A stretch of DNA of 64,000 bases, from assembly GCA_039096225.1 (NCBI GenBank), contig JBBPEB010000033.1, positions 738,501-802,500 on the forward strand, read 5' to 3'. This stretch comes from Blastocystis sp. Blastoise (taxonomy: Eukaryota > Sar > Bigyra > Opalinata > Blastocystidae). Positions 27,978 to 60,887 of this stretch are shown here, piece by piece. The notes beneath the pieces were generated by a model that did no database searches, was not told the origin of the DNA, and saw only the letters and a program-made list of their open reading frames with translations. The first letter of the stretch is position 1. The number at the start of each line of letters is the position of its first letter. Both the position numbers and the translations under genes were made by a program.

Positions 27978-29029
27978 ATGTCTGCTAGATTATTTGTTGG
28001 TAACTTACCTTCTGATATCCGTCAATCAGAGCTTGATGACTTATTCTATAAATATGGTCCCATCAGAGATATTGCTGTCAAGCATCCTAGTGAAGGTCGT
28101 GCTTATGCTTTTGTTGAGTTTAAGTATTATGAAGATGCTGAATATGCTGTCAGACGTCGTAATAATTGTGATTATGATGGATATAGACTTCGAGTTGAAT
28201 TCTCTCGTTCTTCTAGAAATGATAGATACAGAAGTGGTCCTCCTCGTCATTCTGATTACAGAGTTACTATTACCCCTGTTCCTAAGGGTACTAGCTGGCA
28301 AGTATTTATTTATTTTATATTTATTTTATATTTATTTTATATTTATTTTATATTTATTATTATTATATTATTATAATATTTTTATTATGTGTATTATTAT
28401 TATATTATTATGCTATTATTATTATATTATTATAATATTATTATTTAAATAAATAAATGATTCTATTTTGAATATAGAGTATAAAAGATGTCTTAAAACC
28501 AAAATATAAATGTGGTTTTACTGATGTTCGTGGTGATATTGGTTATTGTGAATTTAGTTGTCGTAGTGATATGGAAAAATGTATTGAAGATTTTGATAAT
28601 AAGAATTTTGTTACTTCTGCTGGTGAAGGTATAGTACGTGTTGTTGAAGATAAACTTGAAGATGATCATCATAGTTCTTCTAGAAGAAGTTCTTCTAGAC
28701 GTAGTTCTTCTCATCATCGTCGCCATCATCGTCATGATAGAAGTCGTACTCCTTCTAAGAGTTCTCATCATTCTCATTCTTCAAGCCGTTCTCATTCTCA
28801 TTCTCCTTCTGGTAGTCATACTCCTTCTCATTCTGTTAGTCATTCTCCTTCAAATAGTCATTCTATTAGTCATTCAAAGAGTATGGATAAATCCAATAGT
28901 AGAAATGCTAGTCCTGCTCATGATAAATCTATTTCTAAATCACGTTCTAGATCTAATTCTGAACATAAATCAATATCGAAATCAAGAAGTAACAGTGTTT
29001 CCAGCCAAAAGAGTAATCTTTCTCATTAA
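27978..29029 (+). CDS. SRSF1-like SR splicing factor
   Basis: Nuclear RNA-binding protein acting in splice-site choice, 291 residues from two exons, 27978-28301 and 28478-29029. RRM1 lies at about residues 3-75 with RNP2 LFVGNL and RNP1 GRAYAFVEF. The second, pseudo-RRM starts with the SWQSIKD heptapeptide typical of SRSF1 (SWQDLKD), followed by YKCGFTDVRGDIGYCEFSC. The tail from about residue 175 is rich in Ser, Arg and His (RRSSSRRSS, SHSPSGSHTPSHS, SKSRSRSNS). The only intron falls exactly after SWQ and has an ATTTT-repeat-like start, so retention would truncate the protein just inside the second domain. Retention as regulation is inference. Confidence 0.93.
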
Positions 29030-29577
29030 ACTTTATAAACTATATATATTCTATTCTTATATGTTTTTTTTTTTTTAAATTCTATTATTTGTGGTCGTTT
29101 TTATTTATTTCTACTTTTTTTTTTAACTCAATTTCTATATGCTAAATTTATTAACATTTAAAAAATGGAAATGAATTTCATTAACCTATTACATATAATG
29201 ATAAATATATATATATATTATACTTTTTGCCTATCCTATTTTGTTTTATTTTTTTTTAATACTTTTATTCCGTTTTATGGCTAATCTATGTATATCATTT
29301 AAATTTGTTTGTTCTTCTAACTTTTTTATTTATTTTTAATAATATATAATTTGGTTATCTACATTATTTAGTACAGTTAGTGTTGTTGTTGTGTTTTTTA
29401 ATCCAGTGATTCTCATTAATATTTTTTATTATATTGTTGAAGAAGGTAATAAAATAGTTGTCTCATCGAACTTGATTACAAAATAAATATTTTATACATT
29501 TTTCGATATCTCTTTATTGAAATAATTAAAGAATAAAAAAAATATTTTTTTGAATATTATTTTTTGAATTCATTAAA
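29030..29577. other. Intergenic, SR protein to PRCC-like gene
   Basis: About 550 T-rich bases with no gene, RNA or repeat that I recognise. Confidence 0.5.
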
Positions 29578-31103
29578 ATGCTTTCACTTGTTAATTACGG
29601 GTATAGTTCTGAAGAAGATGATGATTCCGATACTAACAAGTATATATCTCACTTATTAATTAATAATTCACGTAGTGATCAACAACAAATTGTTGACAAA
29701 ACGTCTTCTATTCATTCTTCAGAAGACAATAATGATTCTACATTAAAAAATAATAAGAAAACCACAGAAGATTCTGTGAAATCTGAATCTGTTTTAGATG
29801 ATAAGAAGAATACAACTAAGAAATCAGATAAGAAACGTCTTATGAAGAAACTACTCAAATTATCAGATACTCAATTGGAAAGTTTATTTAATAACGAAGA
29901 TGAACAAGAACTTTCAAAGGTGAAAGCTAAATTAAAACGTGATACAACTAAGAACAATGTTTCTGGATTATTTGGATTATTGCCTCAAGCCAAGGATGAT
30001 GTACATGATCCTCTATCAGTCGTTCCTGTTCAAATTGATTCAAAACTAAACTCGAAAACTGAGAATCTAGTGAAAACTCCTTTATTAGATTCTACAAAAA
30101 ATCCTATATTAAAATCATCAACTATAAATGATATATCTTCATCAAAATTAGATATAGTTCCTTCTTTATCAACTATTCAATCAATTTCAAATCAAATCTC
30201 TCCTGTTCCTAAACCAACTTGTCTTGCATCAAATCAATTGATGTCTACTAATTCAATGAATTCTAAAACTATAAATTCTATTCAAAATATAAATTCTATT
30301 CAAAATATAAATTCTATTCAAAATATAAATTCTATTCAAAATATAAATTCTATTCAAAAGCCTAATACAGGATATGGTTATGGATATAAACGATCTTATA
30401 CACCTCAACAATATCAAGCATTTTTAAATCAAACGCAAACAAATCATGGAATTAGTATTTATTTATTGTTATTAAAAAATTATTTTATATTTTTAAATTT
30501 TTATATGTAATATTAACAATAAATATAATAATAATATATATATAGCTGAAGATGATTTACGTGCTAAATACGTATATATATATATTATTATTATTATTAT
30601 GTATATTATAAATATATATAGGGTTCCTATTATGATACTATGGATAGATCTGCTAAGCAAGCTTTATTACAAGGCGATTTAGTAGAAGTAGACCAACTAG
30701 ATATTCATGATCCCTCTAGTGAAGTTGAAATTAAACAGAAGAAAGTATATATAAAGATATAGTATTACAATTGTTATATTAATTATTATATTAATTATTA
30801 TATTTATTATTATATTAATGATTATATTAATTATTATATTAATGATTATATTAATTATTATATCAATATTTAAGTAACATAACAATAACAATAGATATAT
30901 TCTTATATATATATATATAGAAAACATTTAGTGGATTTGAACCTACACAATTTTCAAATCCTATGACTACAAAAGTCGCAAAACAACGTCATCAAATATC
31001 TTTCTTAGCACAAGATGCAGCAGAAAAAATGGGTGATATTGATTTTATAAGAAAACAAGCTCAAATTAAACGTAAGAATACGAATAATACTTATGGATGG
31101 TAA
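29578..31103 (+). CDS. PRCC-like nuclear protein
   Basis: 402 residues from four exons: 29578-30454, 30546-30571, 30622-30744, 30921-31103. The start MLSLVNYGYSSEEDDDSD matches the acidic N-terminus of PRCC (MSLVAYASSDE-type). The C-terminus has the family signature RHQISFLAQDAAEKMGDI ending NNTYGW, equivalent to the HQ(I/L)TYL...KYGF end of PRCC. The middle is low-complexity and includes five copies of an 18-base unit encoding NSIQNI (30270-30357) and a GYGYGYKR segment. Human PRCC is nuclear and linked to splicing factors and MAD2B; the role here is inferred from those ends only. Confidence 0.75.
30270..30357 (+). repeat. In-frame 18-base tandem repeat (NSIQNI)
   Basis: About five copies of an 18-base unit (AATTCTATTCAAAATATA) inside the PRCC-like coding exon, encoding repeated NSIQNI. 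Copies are nearly identical, implying recent expansion. Confidence 0.9.
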
Positions 31104-31720
31104 TTTATAAATAGTTTTCTTTGTTTTTCCTCTGTTATAAATATATTCATCCATAATATTCTTCTCATTTATTATATATATATTGATAAAAAATTATTAT
31201 CTGTCTTATAAATATGTGTTTTTTTTAATTCTTAATTATTGTTAATTTTGATCAAAACTTTAATTATGTTTGAATATTGTACAAAAACATATTAATTGAA
31301 AAATGACGTTATTTTCCATAGCATACATTTATCTCACACATTAATTTACTATCTTCATAATTCCATAAAAAATATACATTGATAAACCTTGTGCTATTCA
31401 CCAATTCCATCAGAAATATTCATTTCATTACCTCATATGCCAATATAAAGTTATACATTCAGAAACAATACATTTTCTATTACAACCAAAACTATTTTCG
31501 CATCCAAAGAAACATTAGTCATAGACTTTTAGACATTTATTAAAAAAAACATAATTGTTTTAAAACCAAGAATAAATTATAAAACTGACGGATATTCGGT
31601 AAAATAATCATACCGAAAATTGCGGTTCAAAAAGAATGACGAATGTTCATGATTGAGGCTTTTTCTATATTAAATATATTTCTTGATATATTTTTGTTAT
31701 ACTCAATTATATAAAGAACT
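31104..31720. other. Intergenic, PRCC-like gene to leucyl-tRNA synthetase
   Basis: 617 AT-rich bases with no credible gene. Presumably holds the synthetase promoter. Confidence 0.5.
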
Positions 31721-37621
<5,901 letters not shown>

Positions 37622-37844
37622 ATAAATTCATGAAATATTATTAATTTTTAATATTTATCTTTATATAAACCATTGTTTTATGTTTATCGAATGAATCTAA
37701 TGTTAATACATTTATCATTTAAAAATTATATATTCGTGTTTAGTTTTGAATAAAATATATATGTATAAGAGATTTAGTTGATATTTGTTTCTTATTATGT
37801 ACTAACCTATACTCATGTATACAAGATTTATAAAACTTTCAATA

Positions 37845-37917
37845 GCCCGTCTAGCTCAGTCGGTAGAGCGCCAGGCTCTTAACCTGGTGGTCGGGGGTTC
37901 GAGCCCCCCGGTGGGCG
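37845..37917 (+). tRNA. tRNA-Lys (anticodon CUU)
   Basis: 73 bases fold into a full cloverleaf. The acceptor stem is GCCCGTC/GGTGGGC with two G-U pairs; D arm GCTC/GAGC; anticodon arm CCAGG-CTCTTAA-CCTGG with anticodon CTT; five-base variable region; T arm GGGGG-TTCGAGC-CCCCC; discriminator G. There is no intron. A T run at 37922 suits RNA polymerase III termination. It is by far the most G+C-rich segment of the window. Confidence 0.97.
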
Positions 37918-38028
37918 CTTCTTTTTTGTAATTTTTCATATAAATATTATTCTTCTTAAAGATGGCATGTTTTATTTTTATTAAGCTAAAACAAATAAAA
38001 ATGATGTTCAAATAAATGTATGAATATA

Positions 38029-39512
38029 TTAATTAGAAAAATGGGAGTCAATATTGTATTTCATTTGAAATGGAGGAGGAATTACCTCTGCATAGTCATC
38101 GTAAAGATGATCATCAAAATAAGAATCAAGATTTGGAATAAATGGTGCCTGAGTTGATTTCGTTTCTAATTTCTTCCAATCAATCTTTTTAAATATCTGT
38201 ATAATAAATGTATATATATTGATTTAATTAACTAATATACCTTATCTTTTTTAATAGATGATTCCTTTTTGGTGAATCTTTTAGAAGGATTCGGATTCAA
38301 GCATTTTTTTATAAATAGTTTGAATGGTGTAGACATTCCTTCAGGTTCTGTATACTCTCCCAATAATATTCTTTGAAGTGTTTCCATTGTTGTCTTCCCC
38401 ATGAATGGAGGATGACCTGTTGCCATCTCTAGAGATATTAGTGTATATATTATTATTATTATTAAAAAATGAAAATTAAAATGGATAGAAATGAATATAT
38501 TATGAATAATTATAAATACCGTAAACTAAACAACCTAAACACCACCAATCCATAGAATATGTATAACCCTATATATTGTTATTAGATTATTATATATATA
38601 TATATATATTTTTTTTTATTATTTTTTTATATATATTATTATATTGTGATTATTATATATATAGGATATAATAATAAGATAACATATATATATATATACT
38701 TCATTATGTATCATTTCAGGTGGCATATATTCAGGAACTCCACAAATATCATATGCATAATCTTCAGTAGCATGTAATTTTACAGATAAATCAAAACCTA
38801 TATATATATAAATAGAATAAATAAAAAACAATAAAATATTTGAGATTTTAATTATATGCATTATACTTGCCAGTTTTATATATCCTTTTGAATCAATTAA
38901 TATATTTTCAGGTCTTAAAGCTCGATAGATTATATTCTAGTAGTAAAAAATGTATATTAAATAAATAACAATAATAATAATAATTATTATTATACATTAG
39001 AATGTAGCCATAATAAAGCTGTTACTATTTGAGCTGTATAGAAAATAATCCAGTGTTCAGGAAGTTGATGATTCTCTCTAATTAATGTATATATTTCTCC
39101 ACCTGGAACATATTCATTAAATAGATTGATACTATGTTTTACTATATAATGATATATAAGGAGCATAAAGGAATAATTATCAAGAATTTACAAACAAGAA
39201 CTCCCTCAAGATAAGATATTGATGGAACTATCATTCGAACTAATGTATGTTTAATATTTTCTAATCTATCAACATATTGAACGGAATCAACTAATGATTT
39301 GTATATTTTTGTTATTGAATAGGCTCTATTTTGTTCCTATAATATGACACATGGTAGCAAGCAAATGCTTATTATATTACTTTGTCAACTGCAAGAATGA
39401 GTATACCATGATTTGTTTTTCCAATTATTTTGACTATACTCAGATTTGCTGAAAACTTGTCGTTTTCCTGCTGCTCATCAGTTCCAATATATCTAGAAAG
39501 AAAAACTGACAT
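38029..39512 (-). CDS. AGC-type pseudokinase
   Basis: 331-residue protein with a complete AGC-kinase-like fold but no catalytic residues. Eight exons: 39512-39381, 39336-39192, 39141-38996, 38936-38867, 38797-38700, 38568-38520, 38428-38241, 38196-38029, all in phase. The Gly-rich loop is degenerate (IIGKTNHGIL). The beta-3 segment reads AYSITKIYK, with Thr where the ATP-binding Lys aligns (a Lys follows it). HRD is YRA in IIYRALRPENIL, and DFG is SFD in LASFDLSVKL. The scaffold is well kept: NEYVPGGEIYTLI, CGVPEYMPPEMI, DWWCLGCLVYEMATG, FIKKCLNPNPSKRF and a C-tail with FIPNLDSYFDD. Reading frame, splice sites and scaffold are intact, so this looks like a functional pseudokinase, possibly an allosteric partner of an AGC kinase. 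Confidence 0.85.
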
Positions 39513-40056
39513 TCCTTGAAATGAAATAAAAACTATTTAAAAAAAGATTTGAAAAAAATATTTCTAAAAAACACGTGACTTTTTATATTAGGAGCTATTG
39601 GGCTTTTTTCTTTCTTATTATGGGTTGTATATATATGTTGCTATTATTTTTGACATATGATTGTGATTTACCATAAATCTATGGAAACACTTTGTGAAAT
39701 AAACTAAAAAATTGTGGAAATCGTAAATTGATCTGGAAAAACTATTCAAAATAAGTATTTAAAAATGTATTTATCATACATAGAATACAGTATGTGCACT
39801 ATGTATCGATGAAATAGTAAAAACTGTTTATTTATTGTTTGAAGTGGCTTTTAATGTTTCATATGTTTTTTAAGATTTGAAATAGGGTAATTGTATTTAT
39901 ATGCTGTATTAAAAGGTTTGCATTAATGGATATTACTAATATTTAACAAAACAAATATTAAAATGAAATATAGTTAATAAATATTTAAATGTATTAACAT
40001 CTTTTTATAATAAAACTCTCTGTTTTCATGATCATAAATATATATAAATTAGAATA
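39513..40056. other. Intergenic, CSB to pseudokinase
   Basis: 544 AT-rich bases between two minus-strand genes; carries the pseudokinase promoter and the CSB 3' flank. Nothing else recognised. Confidence 0.5.
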
Positions 40057-46543
<6,487 letters not shown>

Positions 46544-47396
46544 ATTGATAACTCTTCAAATATGAGAATATAAATGAGAAAAAAAGGAACTTTTGATTTT
46601 TTTAAAATTCTCATTAATAAATATCCGTTTTCACTGACTTTTTTGGAATAATTTCAAAACTCTTTCAAAACAAATTTGTTTTTAAAACAATCAATCTTCA
46701 TTAATAAGAAATAATTCTCAATTAGGTTGGTGTTGTAAAGTTTTGTGTATGCCAAAAATATAAAAATATTTATGTTTACGCCACAATTCAAAATTCACAT
46801 TCCTTATAACTATGATCTAACTTCAGAAATATAGGTAAAATGATAGTCACAATTAAATGTATAATGTTTTATCTTCAATTATGATGTAAATAATGTATAC
46901 ACTACAGTTGTGTAATTCCAGGTCAACATAACGTTGGATAGAATACAAAAAAAACAATGACAAGATGTACAACAAGAAAAAGTGAGCACAAAAACAAAAA
47001 TAAAATGTGAAAATGAATAAAAAAAAATAAAATAGAAAATAGAACTAATAACAAATAAAGGATTGTTTCAGAAAGAAGCTCGTTGATTTAAATGCATCAT
47101 AATTTCAACGTGATGATATTTTATATGAACAACAAAAAAAAAGGAAAAAATATATATGTATATGTATATATACAATAGTATAAGAACAAGTAATCAAAAT
47201 TAAAATAATGATAAAGAATATAATAAAACAAAAACTTTGTTTTGAAAAATGATTTTTTTATACGATAATTATTATATTATAATAAATATATTATAAAATA
47301 ATATAATCAAACAAAAAATATTTAAAAAAAAAGAATAAGAAGAAATATATTCTAATGTTAAATTTCTTTGTAATTTTAACAAATGTATTTTTTATA
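46544..47396. other. Intergenic, CDK 3' flank and CSB promoter
   Basis: About 850 AT-rich bases between two minus-strand genes. No coding sequence or RNA gene recognised. Confidence 0.5.
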
Positions 47397-51908
<4,512 letters not shown>

Positions 51909-52118
51909 TTTGTATCTGTTCAAATAATCTAGATTACATAAAATATTGAATATCAATTGTGTATACAAGTGATGTATATGTATTCAAGCAATCACTACAG
52001 GAAAAAGAATAGGCTTTTCGTCGAACAAAAAAGAATTTTTAAACTGTTATCATAGAGATTTCCATGGTTTTTCATTTTTTTCTAATTAGCTATTAAGTTA
52101 TTCTATACATATTATTGA

Positions 52119-53584
52119 ATGATGGCTCTTCGTAATGTTTGGAAAGTGATGGAGAAGTTAGCACCACTTCGATTTGCAGAAAAATGGGATAACGTTGGAG
52201 TTCTTATTGATTCATTCAGTGATCCTAGAGTATCTAAAGAAGGAAAATATCATTTGTTGTTATGTAATGATGTGAATGAACAAATTGTTGATGAGGCTAT
52301 TGATTTTGAAGCTGCAGCAATTATATCGTATCATCCTATTATTTTCAGAGGAATTAAAAAGGTTACTCCTAATGATCGTATCAGTCGAATTGTTGTCAAG
52401 TATATTTGTCTAAATGATTCTAATAATATATATATATATATATATATATTTATTTATATATATATTTATTCTGAATAATAGAAAAAAATATATTAATTTT
52501 TCTTTTAGGTGTATACAGAATAATATTGCTATATATTCTCCTCATACTGCCTGTGACGCAGCTCCAGGAGGCGTTAATGATTGGATCGTTGAAGGATTAG
52601 GACCAATAGTATCCAGTGAACCAATTGATAAAAATGATGAAGATCCTCATTATGGTAATTATTATTTATTATTTATTATTTATTATTTATTATTTATTAT
52701 TTATTATTTATTATTTATTATTTATTATTTATTATTTATTATTTATTATTTATTATATATTTTATACTATATATTTTATACTATATATTATATATTTTAT
52801 ATTATATATTTTATACTATATATTTTATATTATATATATTTATATATATATTTATATATATATTTTATATTATATAATATATATATATATATAGGTTGTG
52901 GAAGATTAGTAGTACTTCAGGAGCCCTATCCTTCATTAGATACAATGATTCAACAACTAAAAACACATTTTGGTATACCACATGTACAAGTAGCTGTATA
53001 TATATATATATATTCTTTATATACTTTTATTATCTATCCTATTCCTCTATAATACTATATTCTTCTCATTTCTAAATATACATAATGTTAAATTATATTT
53101 ATAGTCTGAACTTCCTTTCTCTACTCCTATTAAAACTGTTGCCGTTTGTGCAGGTTCTGGTAACTCAGTCATATGTGTATTTTATATATTATTATTTATA
53201 TATATCTATTTACATCCTAAACATTTATAAAATAATATACATGTATTATATGAATTACTATATATATCCTATATATATATGTATATGTATATATAGGGAA
53301 AGAAAGCTGATTTATATGTATCTGGAGAATTAGAACATCATAATATATTAGATGCTATAGCTAATAATACCAGTGTTATTGTTTGTAATCATTCTAATTC
53401 TGAAAGAGGATATTTAAAAGAACTCAAAAATAAGTATATATATATTATTATTATTATTATTATGAATATTATTATAATGCTTTTAATGATGATTATTATT
53501 ATATATAGATTAGAACAAGAATTAGGTGAACAATATGCATTTAAATTAAGTTTAATTGATAAAGACCCTCTCTCTGTATATTAA
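52119..53584 (+). CDS. NIF3L1: NIF3-family protein (NIF3L1-like, DUF34)
   Basis: Metal-binding protein of the NIF3/YbgI family; cellular role not settled in any organism. 270 residues from six exons: 52119-52399, 52509-52654, 52895-52995, 53105-53176, 53297-53433, 53509-53584. Seen: LAPLRFAEKWDNVGVLID near the start, CNDVNEQIVDEAIDF, ISYHPIIFRGIKKV (metal-site His), YSPHTACDAAPGGVNDW, VAVCAGSGNSVICGKKADLY, SGELEHHNILDA and NHSNSERGYL, all conserved family blocks. Two adjacent ATG codons start the gene (52119 and 52122). Length is that of the compact eukaryotic form without the bacterial middle insertion. Intron 2 holds a TTATTTA-type repeat (52660-52750). Confidence 0.93.
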
Positions 53585-53762
53585 TTATTCCTATTATCAG
53601 TTTGTTTTTATTCAAATAATTTAAAAAATTTGTTTTTTTTTATTATTCAAGAATTATTATTTACTTATATACTTTTTAAATTTCATCATCATTTTATCAA
53701 ATATATATTTATTAAAAAAACAAACACAACCATAAATAAATCATTGAAAAACTTTAAAAGAT

Positions 53763-54237
53763 TTAACAAACAAAATATAAGACTATGGCAAGGATGAACT
53801 ATAAAGTAAAATAAAATAAATGAATATCAATAATAATAAATAATAATAATAAAACTTACACATAAAGGAGCACCGAAGATATAATAAAGAAGCAAAAGAA
53901 CTCCAAAATACATCAAAGGAATCTTCTTTTCAGGTTTTGTAAAGGGAATTGAAATCAAGTAATTCTTTATACCTAGAAGACTACATAAAAATTGAGGAAA
54001 TGAAGAAGTATCTTGTTGAATTTCCCATTGTTTCTTGGGTTGAGGTTGCTGTTGATTGTGCTGATTTTGGCCTTGATTTTGTCGTTCTCTTCGCATACTT
54101 TCTAAAGTAACAAAACGGTTTCTTACTTGTTGAACATCAGGACGAGAAGCACCAGTAGGTCTTCCATGTTGTTTATCATATTCAATCACACGAGGATCGT
54201 TGTCTTGAAGAACTTCACCATCAATAATACGAGTCAT
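53763..54237 (-). CDS. Small tail-anchored membrane protein (FAM241/DUF4605-like, tentative)
   Basis: 137 residues from two exons, 54237-53860 and 53798-53763, with a GTAAGT donor. Start MTRIIDGEVLQDNDPRVIEY: the DG..L.DNDPRV block resembles the FAM241/DUF4605 family of small ER proteins, from memory and not certain. A Gln-rich hydrophilic middle (NQGQNQHNQQQPQPKKQW) follows. Then comes a conserved-looking SSFPQFLCSLLGIKNYL and one C-terminal hydrophobic span, LMYFGVLLLLYYIFGAPLC, continuing with FILAIVLYFVC after splicing. Divergent from MCM8, with only 226 bases between the ATGs. Confidence 0.6.
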
Positions 54238-54323
54238 ATTGTTATCCACACTAAAAAGTTATCGAAGAATCAAAATAAAACTTCTGTTCCTCTAAAACAT
54301 TCTGAAATGAACTGAAAATCACC

Positions 54324-54334
54324 TTTCCCGCGAA
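54324..54334. promoter_or_regulatory. E2F-like site TTTCCCGCGAA between FAM241-like gene and MCM8
   Basis: An exact match to the E2F/DP consensus TTTSSCGC with the extended GAA end, 130 bases before the MCM8 ATG and 87 bases before the opposite gene. MCM genes are classic E2F targets in animals and plants. Function here is inferred. Confidence 0.5.
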
Positions 54335-54463
54335 CTAGACAATTTTTCAATTATCATTATTCTCTCTTAAGAACGTTTATCGTTTATCTGATTATTTCCA
54401 TTCGTTTAAGAAGATTAAATAGGAAAATAATCGAATAAACCATTCATTTATACGTCCATTGAA

Positions 54464-59035
<4,572 letters not shown>

Positions 59036-59337
59036 ATCTAGTCTTTATATATCTTTTTTATTAATTAGTTTATATACTCTATCATTCTTGTATTATTATA
59101 TGTGTATGTTGTTGTTTTTAATTGCTCCATATTTTTCTATTCCACTTTTTTTTAATTTTCTTTTTCTATTCTTTTTTTATCTTTTTCTGAATTTTTATTA
59201 GTTGTTCGTTTTTATGAGTTTTTTCTTTATGTTTAATAATACATATATATTATCATTTCAATTATAAAAGAATTATTTTAAATAGCAACAAAATTCATAA
59301 ATTCATTAAAAGAGTTTCAATTATGTCCATATTATAT
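59036..59337. other. Convergent intergenic region
   Basis: 302 T-rich bases between the MCM8 stop and the stop of the minus-strand NTPase gene. Nothing else seen. Confidence 0.5.
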
Positions 59338-60205
59338 TTATGGATACATATTTATATTCATAAATGGAATAAGAGCCATAATAAGAGCATGTTTATAATA
59401 TTCAGTTCTATCAATAATATCATGAGTTAAAATACCTATCGTTCTATAAAGATATATGAAAAATAAGAAGATAATTATATATAAATACCCATTAGTATGA
59501 CCAGTATTATGTTTCTATAAAAGTATATTATAAGAAGTATTATTATTTAGTATAGAATATAGATATAATTCTTTAATACAAATGATTAGTTTAATAAATA
59601 TAAATAATTATATATATATATACTCCATAAAAAGTATCATCTGCTTTTCCTAATTCCATACCTCCTATAATAAGAATAAGAATAAAAAATCATATATAAA
59701 AAAATAAATGATTATTATAATAGATATACCCTTCACTAATTTGGATATTTCCGGAGGAATCATGAATTCACCTGTTTGTCCAAGTCCCCATTTATCTAAT
59801 AAAGGAGAATAGACAGCCATCCAAGCAAATAAAATCATGCCCTCATGATAATAATTGATACCATAATCAAATGTTTCCTCCCTTAATCCACCCTATTTAT
59901 TGCTTATAAGAATATGTTTATATAATTTATAGAACAGATTATAAAAATACTTCTAATCCAACAACAAAATCAGGTAAATGATCATGTGTTTTCTTCCAAT
60001 CAGCCAAGGCATTCTTTGCACGGTTAATAGCACCAAGACGAGTCTCATCTCCAAAAGGTTGGTCAGGAACATCACTAGAACATGAAACACCGACAAATTC
60101 AAACTCAATATTAGGAAAACATTTTGTAAATGCTAAGTTACAAGCATTAATTTTAACTTTATTTGTTGATCCAACAAGTACAATTTGTTTATTAGTGGAA
60201 CTCAT
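59338..60205 (-). CDS. DUF84 / YjjX-type non-canonical purine NTP phosphatase
   Basis: House-cleaning enzyme of the inosine/xanthosine triphosphatase (YjjX, PRRC1 C-domain) family, probably cytosolic. 196 residues from five exons: 60205-59951, 59892-59730, 59664-59624, 59514-59489, 59443-59338. Seen: VLVGSTNKVKINA at the N-terminus (S-x-N-x-x-K-x-x-A nucleotide loop), SDVPDQPFGDETRLGAINRA, DFVVGLEGGLREE, WGLGQTGEFMIPPEISKLV, GMELGKADDTFY, and the end ILTHDIIDRTEYYKHALIMALIPF. All are family hallmarks, and the length matches bacterial YjjX (about 180). Exons 3 and 4 are only 41 and 26 bases. Confidence 0.88.
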
Positions 60206-60887
60206 TATGAAATAGAAAGAACAATATTTATTTAAAAAAAAAGAAATTTGTTATTTTTTTTTATAAACAATTTTTTATTTTCTATAATAGTTATATGGGT
60301 TTAGTAACTATTATACAAAGCTTTAAAATACATATACAAATAAAATAAAATGTATCAGAATTTCAGTTGAATTTTATTAAGAAAACAGGTCAAGAGGTAT
60401 GTTGTACGAATGTAATAACATTATATGAGTCATTTACATAATTCTAAGATAATAAAAGAATTAAAGTCAGTTCATTTCGATTTTTGAAAAATATAAGTTT
60501 TATATAAGATTATTACTGTCGAGTTTTATTATATAAATAGCAATTCGAAAATTTACGAAAAATATTATTTTGTATTTATATATGGATGTATAACATAGTA
60601 CAGATAATTTAATGAATAGTTTCAATATCCATTACGCAGAGTGGCATGGAAATGATGCATGAAAATCATTTTTTAGGATTAATTTTTATGTAAAATGCAT
60701 GAGAACATTTTAGTGAAACTAATAATTTAGATGCTAATAAAAACAACACAATCTATAAATAAACGAAACAAAGAGAGAAACACACAAATTTTTTTTTTGT
60801 TCTTCGTTATTTTACGTGATATATCAGTAATAAGTAGGTAGGAAACGTGAATATATATACGAACGTATTATTTACACAAGTTTGAAA
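60206..60887. other. Divergent promoter region, NTPase and ABHD17-like hydrolase
   Basis: 682 AT-rich bases between two divergent start codons. Two copies of an ATGCATGA word (60653, 60695) are the only regularity noticed. No gene recognised. Confidence 0.45.

Noticed and set aside
54237..54249. Longer start (MDNN) for the small membrane protein
   Set aside because: The first codon would be GTG; the first ATG gives MTRIIDGEV at 54237.
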